Part shown: in pieces, positions 1 through 5,763 of the stretch | How the letters are laid out: every line of letters starts with the position of its first letter | How positions within the stretch are numbered: the first letter of the stretch is position 1 | Assembly (NCBI GenBank): GCA_003251995.1 | Contig: QKDT01000260.1 | Coordinates: forward strand, 1-5,892 | Origin: Desulfovibrio desulfuricans | GTDB lineage: Bacteria; Desulfobacterota; Desulfovibrionia; Desulfovibrionales; Desulfovibrionaceae | Direction: 5' to 3' | DNA: 5,892 nucleotides | The notes under the pieces: generated by a model | What the model was told of the DNA's origin: nothing | Database searches by the model: none | The model's input: the letters and a program-made list of their open reading frames with translations, nothing else | Made by a program: the position numbers and the translations under genes

Positions 1-381
1 GTTGCCAAGGCCAAAACGTGAGAAAACGCCCAGGCCGATCCATGCATAATCACTCAACTGATGGCTGGCATAAGCATGAGGCGCAGGCCAGAGTGCGGGT
101 TTGGTGTAGGTATTGGTTTCGCGCCCGCCAGACTGGGTTGTAATGCTGCCGGAGGGGCTGATAAGGGCAAAGCCGCCCATAAAGTGGGTGCCGGGCAGTT
201 GGGTTATGCCAGCGGCATTATATGCAATGGCAGATGCATCGTCAGCGCGGCCTACCATGCCGCCTGCGAGGGCAACGCCTCTAGCGCTCCATTCATTAAG
301 GGCAAAACCTTCGCCCCAGGCTACTGGCGCACAACCAACTACAATGGTAAGTGCCAGACATAAAACACGAAAAGCCTTCAT
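1..381 (-). CDS. FadL/OmpP1/TodX-family outer-membrane channel, N-terminal part (3' end outside window)
   Basis: This is the first 127 codons of a gene that runs off the left edge in frame. The FadL family forms 14-stranded outer-membrane beta barrels, plugged by an N-terminal hatch, that take up long-chain fatty acids and other hydrophobic compounds. Residues 1-23 look like a signal peptide: K2 and R5, then a hydrophobic core, then AWG before E24. The mature start, GFALNEWSARG (25-35), parallels the GFQLNEFSSSG start of E. coli FadL. The hatch continues with ADDASAIAYNAAG (46-58), and GLGVFSRFGLG (116-126) is the usual early-barrel motif. The family's NPA signature reads NAA here. The start is supported by GGAGG at 386-390, four bases upstream. 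The 128-base gap after priA contains only short hairpins without a T-run and no convincing promoter. The family is clear; the transported substrate cannot be told from this fragment. Confidence 0.88.
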   Translation of the reverse strand, partial: MKAFRVLCLALTIVVGCAPVAWGEGFALNEWSARGVALAGGMVGRADDASAIAYNAAGITQLPGTHFMGGFALISPSGSITTQSGGRETNTYTKPALWPAPHAYASHQLSDYAWIGLGVFSRFGLGN

Positions 382-385
382 TACC

Positions 386-390
386 CCTCC
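386..390 (-). promoter_or_regulatory. Shine-Dalgarno site of the FadL-family gene
   Basis: GGAGG, part of GGAGGGG, lies four bases before the ATG at 379-381. It fixes the start of a gene whose 3' end is outside the window. It also shows that this gene has its own strong translation signal rather than relying on coupling to priA, whose stop codon is 128 bases upstream. Confidence 0.75.
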
Positions 391-509
391 ACTAAGCTGC
401 AAAAATGCGCACAACAAGACCATCCGGCCTGCCATTGGCAAGCTGGCGCTCCGTTGTGTCGCGGAACCAGACGCGGCTTGAACGCCGCCCCGACAACAGT
501 AATGGGCTG

Positions 510-2891
510 TCACAACATATTTATTGGATCAAGGTCAAGAAAAAGTCGCAAGTGTTTTGAAGCTTTTTGCGAAAGAGCAAAAAAATATAGGGATCGCAGG
601 GCCTGCCAATCCTGGCCTTTTATCAAGCATGTAAAACGCTTGCGTCCTCGCAGCAAGGCAAGAGGGGCCGGGGCGGGGCCAAGTAGCTGCACTCCCAGTT
701 CCCCAGCCTTGCCGCGCAGCGCCTGGGCCAGATCGTTCAGTGCAGGCGCGCCGCCCTGCTCGTTGAGCGCGTAAGAAATGCGAATGAGCGCCAGGCGCAC
801 AAAGGGCGGGTAGCGGCGCAGTCGCCGTTTGGCAAGCTCCGCCTGATAAAATCCCTCGTAATCTGCCGTGCGTACATATTGCCAGCAGTAGTGATTGACG
901 TCGCGCGTTTGAATGAGCACCCGACCTGGCTTGTCGCCTCTGCCGGCGCGCCCGGCAGACTGAACCAGCAACTGGAAGGTGCGTTCGGCAGCGCGGTAAT
1001 CGGGCAGGTTCAGTCCCAGGTCGGCATCTGCAATGACAGCCAGAGTCACCAGTGGAAAGTGGTGTCCCTTGGACAGCATTTGCGTGCCCACAAGAATGGG
1101 GGCCTCCTGCCGGGCAAAGGCCGCGAGTATCTCTTCCATACGTCCGGGCCTGCGGGTGCTGTCTCTGTCCAGCCGCAGTACCGGCCCCCCAGCCAGCACG
1201 CTCAGGCGTTCTGCCAGCCGTTCTGTGCCTTCGCCCATGGGCAAAAAGTTCATGCCGCCGCATTCCGGGCAGGGGGATGGAAAAGGACGGTTATAGCCGC
1301 AGTAGTGGCAGACGAGTTTTTCCAGCCCCTTGTGATAGGTAAGCCCAATTTCGCAGTGCGGGCAGCGCAGGGTACGGTTGCAGTCAAGGCAGTACATCAG
1401 GGGGGCGTAGCCGCGTCTGTTCAGCAAAACCACGGCCTGCTCGCCGCGTTCAACGGTTTCGCGCAAGGCGGCTTCGCTTTGTGGTGCCAGCAGGCCATCC
1501 ATGCTGGTTGAGCCGGGGGCCAGAGAGCTTATATCCACAAGTTCAACAGGCGGCAGATCCCGCCCGCCAACACGGTGCGGCAGCCGCAGCATGGGCAGAT
1601 TGCCGTTTTCAGCAGCGTAAAATGTTTTGAGGTCAGGCGTGGCGGAACCAAGCACCAGCAGGCCTCTGGTCTGGGCAATGCGGAACCATGCAACTTCCTT
1701 GGCCTGGTAGGCCAGGCTTTCATCCTGCTTGAAAGATCCGTCATGTTCCTCATCAAGCACAATGCAAGTCAGGTGCGGCACCGGCAGAAAAAGAGCCGAG
1801 CGAGTGCCAACAACAATACAGGGGGCATCGCTCTGCGCCAGTTGGCGAAAGGCGGCTTCTCTGCGAGCGGGGGATTGATACCCATGGTAGAAAAAAAGTG
1901 GGGCATCGGGCAGTGCGCAGGAGGCATCACGCCGTAGCTTGTGGGCCAGCGCAACCTCGGGTGCCAGCAGCATAATGCTTTTGCCTTCAGCGAGGCAGGC
2001 CTTGGCAAGCTCCAGATATACGGCTGTTTTGCCGCTGCCAGTCACACCAAAGAGCAGACGTGAGGAGGCAGTGTCGGCTTGCAGGGCCTCCAGCATGCTT
2101 TCAAGCGCAACAGCCTGGTCGTCATTGAGCGCAAATGGGGCAGGCGGGGGCGGTAACAGGCTCTGTTCCGTAGCCTCGAGGGCGTCATCGTCGTCAACGC
2201 CGTTATCGCGTGCAAGATTGACGTGCCCGGCTTCAAGCAGGGAATGCAGGGCCGGGGTAACGGCCTGCCCCAAGGATTGCACAAGTCGGCGGCGGCTCAC
2301 GCTGCCATGCTGATGCAGGTAGTCCAGAATTTCAATCTGGCGCTTGGCAGAAGGCCGCACAGGCCACGGAGGGTCAACCCGCAGAAGGCAGAATTCTTCG
2401 CTGGCGGCATCCGTGCCGGGGGGGAGCATGCGGGCTGTGCCGTTGCAAAGAGCCTCGGCAAGCGCCAGACGTTGCTCGGGCGCTGCTTCGCGAATCCGCG
2501 CCAGAGTCCAGGCCACCGCCTTGCCGGATTCGATATTGCGCAGGCGTACCCTGGCAAGCCGCAGCCCCTGGGGCAGCACATGCCCTAAAATATGACCGGG
2601 ATGAAGCCCCTGGCGACGGGCCAGATCTTCGGCAAGTTCAAGCAGAACAGCGGGGAGCAGGGGGGCGTTTTCCAGAGGCCAGCCAAGGTCCTTGCACTCC
2701 ACGCCATCAGGAATATCGGCTGTGGGGCTGACGCGCAGCAGCACGGCAGCACGTAGGGCGGTGCGCTGGCCCCGACCCAAGGGCACTGCCACCCGTAAGC
2801 CCGGCTGCCAGAAATCGGCAGAAAATTCTGACGGCAAGGTGTAGGTAAGGCTGGTGTAGGGCGGGGTAAGCAGGGCGACTGTGGCGTACAT
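510..2891 (-). CDS. priA: Primosomal protein N' (PriA), replication-restart DNA helicase
   Basis: PriA is a 3'-to-5' superfamily 2 helicase. It recognises stalled forks and D-loops and starts reassembly of the primosome so that DnaB can be reloaded. With the ATG at 2891 the protein has 793 residues; E. coli PriA has 732. Visible parts are: an N-terminal 3'-end-binding domain (about 1-105, starting MYATVALLTPPYTSLTY); a winged-helix-like stretch (about 180-230); Walker A GVTGSGKT (282-289, K288); the DEEH box (380-383); GSATP (415-419); eight zinc-binding cysteines (501, 504, 510, 513, 528, 531, 541, 544) with exactly the spacing of E. coli PriA; GTQMLSKGHHFP and QSAGRAGRG in lobe 2; and a C-terminal domain from about 680. 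A GTG at 2945 would add 18 residues. The ATG was chosen because family homology begins there. Neither start has a visible Shine-Dalgarno site. It lies downstream of the galU terminator, so it probably has its own promoter. Confidence 0.97.
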   Translation of the reverse strand: MYATVALLTPPYTSLTYTLPSEFSADFWQPGLRVAVPLGRGQRTALRAAVLLRVSPTADIPDGVECKDLGWPLENAPLLPAVLLELAEDLARRQGLHPGHILGHVLPQGLRLARVRLRNIESGKAVAWTLARIREAAPEQRLALAEALCNGTARMLPPGTDAASEEFCLLRVDPPWPVRPSAKRQIEILDYLHQHGSVSRRRLVQSLGQAVTPALHSLLEAGHVNLARDNGVDDDDALEATEQSLLPPPPAPFALNDDQAVALESMLEALQADTASSRLLFGVTGSGKTAVYLELAKACLAEGKSIMLLAPEVALAHKLRRDASCALPDAPLFFYHGYQSPARREAAFRQLAQSDAPCIVVGTRSALFLPVPHLTCIVLDEEHDGSFKQDESLAYQAKEVAWFRIAQTRGLLVLGSATPDLKTFYAAENGNLPMLRLPHRVGGRDLPPVELVDISSLAPGSTSMDGLLAPQSEAALRETVERGEQAVVLLNRRGYAPLMYCLDCNRTLRCPHCEIGLTYHKGLEKLVCHYCGYNRPFPSPCPECGGMNFLPMGEGTERLAERLSVLAGGPVLRLDRDSTRRPGRMEEILAAFARQEAPILVGTQMLSKGHHFPLVTLAVIADADLGLNLPDYRAAERTFQLLVQSAGRAGRGDKPGRVLIQTRDVNHYCWQYVRTADYEGFYQAELAKRRLRRYPPFVRLALIRISYALNEQGGAPALNDLAQALRGKAGELGVQLLGPAPAPLALLRGRKRFTCLIKGQDWQALRSLYFFALSQKASKHLRLFLDLDPINML

Positions 2892-3104
2892 GTGGGGCAG
2901 ATTTACGTAATACGGCTTTAATAGCAAGCCTTGGCATGGAAGCACTGGCTGTCGGGGCGTTCAGCCCGGGCAGCAGGGACTGAGCAGGATAAGGCTGCCG
3001 TATGGCAGTCAGAGTGCTTTGTCCCGTAAATGGGGGCAACGGTTCATCCTACGTGCCTTCAAGTATTTTGTGGGCGCATGCATGCAGGTTTGCACCGGGT
3101 ACAT

Positions 3105-3133
3105 ATTTTGTAGCGGCGTATTTGTTCTGAAAA
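3105..3133 (-). promoter_or_regulatory. Possible sigma70-type promoter for priA (weak)
   Basis: On the minus strand TTTTCA (3128-3133, four of six against TTGACA) is followed after exactly 17 bases by CAAAAT (3105-3110, four of six against TATAAT). It lies just past the galU terminator and points at priA, which needs a promoter somewhere in this gap. It would give a leader of roughly 200 bases. The match is modest and AT-rich hexamers arise easily by chance, so this is a candidate only. Confidence 0.28.
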
Positions 3134-3180
3134 TTCACTGTGCCGTTTCTTCGTTTTGTTTGTTGATCGGGCTGCCGTCA

Positions 3181-3219
3181 GAATAAACAAGCCTCCCCTG
3201 GCGAACCAGAGGAGGCTTG
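3181..3219 (-). terminator. Rho-independent terminator after galU
   Basis: On the minus strand a 14-pair stem closes on a TTCG tetraloop: CAAGCCTCC-T-CTGG, TTCG, CCAG-G-GGAGGCTTG (3219 to 3188). It is followed by TTTATT (3187-3182). Position 3210 with 3197 forms a U-G wobble in minus-strand RNA but a C-A mismatch in plus-strand RNA, and a T-run follows only on the minus side. Both facts point to termination of galU transcription. The stem begins 22 bases after the galU stop codon. Confidence 0.9.
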
Positions 3220-3241
3220 GAGCGATATCTACGCGCAACTG

Positions 3242-4114
3242 CTAATGGAACTGCACAAAGTTTTTGAGCAGTTTGAGCAGGTCGTAGCGCAGTTCTTCAT
3301 CCTGAAGGGCAAAGTAGATGTTGGCGGTGAGAAATTCCGCCCAGTCGCCTGCGTCAAAGCGCATGCCAGACATGCGCACTGCCATCATGCCCCTGTCTTG
3401 GGCCATGGCCTGCAGGGCGTCCGTAAGCTGAATTTCGCCGCCGTGACCGGGTTCGACCTTTTCAAGGTAATCAAAAATATCGGGTGTGAGCACGTAGCGA
3501 CCAACAATAGCCATGCGGGAGGGCGCGTCTTCACGGGCGGGTTTTTCCACCATGTTTTTAACGCGGAACACGCCGGGAGTTACTTCATCCCCATCAATGA
3601 TGCCGTAGCGGCTGACCTTTTCCCACGGCACTTCCATAACGCCGATGACGGGCATTTTTTCAGCCATAGCCACTTCAATCAACTGACCGATGCCAGGCGC
3701 TCCACCAAACATGAGGTCGTCGCCCACCATAATGGCAAAAGGATCATCGCGCACAAGTTCGCGCGCGCACAGCACCGCATGCCCAAGGCCAAGCTGGCGC
3801 TTTTGCCGCACGGACATGATGTTGACCATCTCGGCTACCTTGCGCACTTCAGCCAGCTTGTCCAGCTTGCCCGCGCGTTCAAGCACGCCCTCAAGCTGAA
3901 GGTTGTAGTCAAAGTGGTCTTCAATAACCGTTTTGTCCCGGTTGGTGACAAAGATGACGTCTTCGATATTGGCGCGCTGGGCCTCTTCAACCACATACTG
4001 GATGACGGGCTTGTTGTAGATGGGCAGCATTTCCTTGGGAATATTCTTTGTTGCAGGCAAGGAGCGAGTTCCCCATCCAGCCACGGGAATGACGACTTTA
4101 CGAATATTCTTCAT
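3242..4114 (-). CDS. galU: UTP-glucose-1-phosphate uridylyltransferase (UDP-glucose pyrophosphorylase)
   Basis: GalU is a cytoplasmic enzyme that joins UTP and glucose-1-phosphate to give UDP-glucose and pyrophosphate. UDP-glucose feeds LPS, exopolysaccharide, galactose interconversion and UDP-glucuronate. The protein has 290 residues (E. coli 302) and is a complete nucleotidyltransferase fold. The N-terminal nucleotide loop is GWGTRSLPATK (13-23), followed by PKEMLPI (26-32) and QYVVEEA (39-45). Further blocks are LGLGHAVLCARE (108-119), the metal-site region VGDD (130-133), VEKP with K191, GRYVLTPDIFDYLE (205-218), GGEIQLTDAL (225-234) and RFDAGDW (252-258). The usual GLGTRF reads GWGTRS, and the usual FDCGxKLGY region reads FDAGDWAEF. 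The ATG at 4112-4114 has GGAGG five bases upstream. An in-frame TTG at 4144 would add ten unconserved residues and was rejected. A terminator follows. Its position after glmM suggests a shared role in envelope precursor supply. Confidence 0.93.
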   Translation of the reverse strand: MKNIRKVVIPVAGWGTRSLPATKNIPKEMLPIYNKPVIQYVVEEAQRANIEDVIFVTNRDKTVIEDHFDYNLQLEGVLERAGKLDKLAEVRKVAEMVNIMSVRQKRQLGLGHAVLCARELVRDDPFAIMVGDDLMFGGAPGIGQLIEVAMAEKMPVIGVMEVPWEKVSRYGIIDGDEVTPGVFRVKNMVEKPAREDAPSRMAIVGRYVLTPDIFDYLEKVEPGHGGEIQLTDALQAMAQDRGMMAVRMSGMRFDAGDWAEFLTANIYFALQDEELRYDLLKLLKNFVQFH

Positions 4115-4119
4115 GCATG

Positions 4120-4124
4120 CCTCC
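4120..4124 (-). promoter_or_regulatory. Shine-Dalgarno site that sets the galU start
   Basis: GGAGG lies five bases before the ATG at 4112-4114 and inside the possible TTG-initiated extension, so it favours the ATG. The spacer CATGC creates a second ATG four bases upstream (minus strand GGAGGC-ATGC-ATG). That upstream ATG is in another frame and too close to the GGAGG to be the likely start. Confidence 0.75.
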
Positions 4125-4251
4125 AAGGGGGGTAGACAAAACAATTTTTAGTAACGGCAAATCGCTGTAAGCAATAAGCGGAAGAAAGCAATTCTGCAAG
4201 CAAAGTCTGAAAAATTACAATTCCGACATGATTGCTGCGTATCTGGTCTGT

Positions 4252-4272
4252 AAAATCAGCGCAACTCGCGCT
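4252..4272 (-). terminator. Weak hairpin at the end of glmM, possible attenuating terminator
   Basis: On the minus strand AGCGC-GAGTT-GCGCT (4272 to 4258) forms a five-pair, GC-rich stem that overlaps the last codons of glmM and its TGA stop. GA and then TTTT (4255-4252) follow. The stem is short and the T-run has only four bases, so any termination is probably partial. If real, it would lower but not abolish read-through into galU, which begins 141 bases after glmM ends. Confidence 0.25.
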
Positions 4273-5608
4273 CAACCACAACAGCCAGATCTTCAGCGAA
4301 GGCTTTTACCTTTTCGGGATTTTCGCCTTCTACCATGACGCGGCAAAGAGCTTCGGTGCCGGAATAGCGCAAGAGCACGCGCCCACGCCCGGCAAGTTCC
4401 GCTTCAACCTTGGCTACGGCCTCGCCGATGGCGGGGCGTTCTTCAAACGGCAGACGTTTTTCCACGCGCACGTTGATAAGCTTTTGCGGGAAGGGCTGGA
4501 GACGCCCGGCAAGTTCTGACAGAGGCTTATCCTTTTCACGCATGATGCGCAAAATCTGCAGGGCCGCCAACAGACCATCGCCAGTGGTGCTGTATTTGTG
4601 AAAAATCAGATGTCCTGATTGTTCGCCGCCCAGCATGGCGCCCTCGCGCCGCATGGCTTCCATAACGTAACGGTCGCCCACCTTGGTGCGCAGCAGCGAA
4701 CCACCGTGATCCTTCATAAAAATTTCCAGGGCCATATTGCTCATGGCGGTGGCCACCAGCAGATTGCCCGGCAGCTCGCCCCGGGCCATCATGGCCTGGG
4801 CGCACATGGCCATGAGTTGGTCGCCGTCGATGATATCGCCGTGCTCATCCACAACAATGAGGCGGTCGGCGTCGCCATCCAGCGCAAGCCCCACATCAGC
4901 CCGCACCTCGCGCACTTTTGCCGCCACCACTTCAGGGTAGAGCGAACCGCAGTGCTCGTTGATGTTGGTTCCGTTGGGGTTGGTGCCAATGCGGAAAACC
5001 TCCGCCCCCAATTCTTCAAGTGCCAGCGGGGCAACCTTGTAGCTGGCACCGTTGGCGCAGTCAACTACTATGCGCAGGCCAGAGAGCGTCAATTGAGGGG
5101 GAAAACAGCTTTTGGTGTAAACAATATAGCGGCCCCCGGCATCCTCGATTTTGGTGGCACGGCCTACGCCGCGCGATTCGGGATAGGGCCATTTAAAGTC
5201 TGCATCCAGCACCATGGCGGATATTTCGTCTTCTGTTATGTCGGGTAGCTTGTAGCCGTCCGCATCGAAAAACTTGATGCCGTTGTCGTGAAAGGGATTG
5301 TGCGAGGCCGAAATGACCACGCCAAGGTCGGCCCGCATGCTGCGGGTAAGAAAGGAGATGGCAGGGGTGGGCAGCGGCCCGGTCATGATAACATGCATGC
5401 CCGCGGCGCACAGCCCTGAAGTAAGGGCGGATTCAAACATATAGCCTGAAAGGCGCGTATCTTTGCCGATAACCACCTTATGCTGGTGTTCGCCGCGCCT
5501 GAAGCGCACGCCCGCCGCCAGACCAAGTCGCAGGGCAACATCCACGGTCATGGGATAATTGTTGACCGTGCCGCGTAGCCCGTCTGTGCCGAAAAGACGT
5601 TCAGACAT
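4256..5608 (-). CDS. glmM: Phosphoglucosamine mutase
   Basis: GlmM interconverts glucosamine-6-phosphate and glucosamine-1-phosphate, the step before GlmU makes UDP-GlcNAc for peptidoglycan and lipid A. The protein has 450 residues, close to the usual 445-450, and carries all four signatures of the alpha-D-phosphohexomutase superfamily. The start is LFGTDGLRG (5-13). The catalytic phosphoserine loop is SASHNP with S102, the same number as in E. coli. The metal loop is DGDADR (D244, D246, D248). The sugar-binding loop is GEQSGH (328-333), and the C-terminal phosphate-binding loop is RYSGTEA (414-420) followed by R423. SASHNP with GEQSGH separates GlmM from phosphomannomutase/phosphoglucomutase enzymes. 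The ATG has AAGGAG (5614-5619) five bases upstream. The 155-base gap to the YbbR-like gene holds no clear terminator. It has one isolated TATAAC (5673-5678) without a usable -35, so co-transcription from upstream is likely. Confidence 0.97.
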   Translation of the reverse strand: MSERLFGTDGLRGTVNNYPMTVDVALRLGLAAGVRFRRGEHQHKVVIGKDTRLSGYMFESALTSGLCAAGMHVIMTGPLPTPAISFLTRSMRADLGVVISASHNPFHDNGIKFFDADGYKLPDITEDEISAMVLDADFKWPYPESRGVGRATKIEDAGGRYIVYTKSCFPPQLTLSGLRIVVDCANGASYKVAPLALEELGAEVFRIGTNPNGTNINEHCGSLYPEVVAAKVREVRADVGLALDGDADRLIVVDEHGDIIDGDQLMAMCAQAMMARGELPGNLLVATAMSNMALEIFMKDHGGSLLRTKVGDRYVMEAMRREGAMLGGEQSGHLIFHKYSTTGDGLLAALQILRIMREKDKPLSELAGRLQPFPQKLINVRVEKRLPFEERPAIGEAVAKVEAELAGRGRVLLRYSGTEALCRVMVEGENPEKVKAFAEDLAVVVERELR

Positions 5609-5763
5609 GGAATCTCCTTACCTCATATGCTGTTGCAGCGCTCAAACGCGTTTTTGCGTGGGCGTTACAGGTGTTATAGTCAGTTGCAGCGTCGTGCGCG
5701 CTGGCAAAACGCGGTTGTAATTCATGCATCCGCCTTGCGGGGGGCGCGAGGTATGACGCAGAA

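Larger units (their letters stand above)
2892..3241 (-). other. galU-priA intergenic region: terminator, then presumed priA promoter and leader
   Basis: This stretch of 350 bases has no supported gene. Nearest galU it holds the intrinsic terminator (3181-3219). The remainder, read on the minus strand, should carry the priA promoter and a long leader. It contains a weak -35/-10 pair (3105-3133), a 10-base palindrome GCATGCATGC (3076-3085), a small hairpin CTGCC-ATAC-GGCAG (2995-3008) and a longer-range inverted repeat (2940-2946 with 3013-3019). The only minus-strand open frames are a 12-codon ATG frame beginning AUGAACCGUUGC and the upstream GTG extension of priA. Neither has a good ribosome-binding site. 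No tRNA, known riboswitch or mobile-element end was recognised. Confidence 0.6.

Noticed and set aside
473..491. GCGGC-GTTCAA-GCCGC hairpin on the minus strand soon after the priA stop as a possible terminator.
   Set aside because: The stem has only five pairs and no T-run follows (the next bases are GTCTGG), so termination is not supported.
535..1263. Minus-strand open frame of 242 codons inside priA in another frame.
   Set aside because: Low-complexity Arg/Ala/Gly/His composition typical of an out-of-frame reading of GC-rich DNA; priA is intact across the same span with zinc and helicase motifs.
473..2972. Similar segments on either side of priA (GGCTTGAACGCCGCCCCGAC on the plus strand near 475; GGGCTGAACGCCCCGACA on the minus strand near 2965), possible inverted flanking repeats.
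   Set aside because: The match is short and needs a three-base gap, there are no target duplications, and priA is a core gene, so a mobile-element origin is not credible.
3245..4135. Plus-strand open frame of 296 codons antisense to nearly all of galU.
   Set aside because: It mirrors galU exactly, is rich in His/Phe/Val as expected from reading the complement of a biased gene, matches no family I recognise, and overlaps a gene with every expected motif.
4619..5248. Plus-strand open frame of 209 codons antisense to glmM.
   Set aside because: It is a shadow of glmM, with no recognisable domain and no support from context.
5673..5678. TATAAC on the minus strand in the gap before glmM as a possible -10 element.
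   Set aside because: The sequence 17 bases upstream is GCGCGC, not a -35, and the TG upstream is one base out of place for an extended -10. It is noted in the glmM entry but not called as a promoter.
5702..5720. Plus-strand TGGCA...TTG resembling a sigma54 -24/-12 promoter.
   Set aside because: The spacing between the GG and the TTG element is two bases too long and it points into the 3' end of the YbbR-like gene, with no plus-strand gene to serve.
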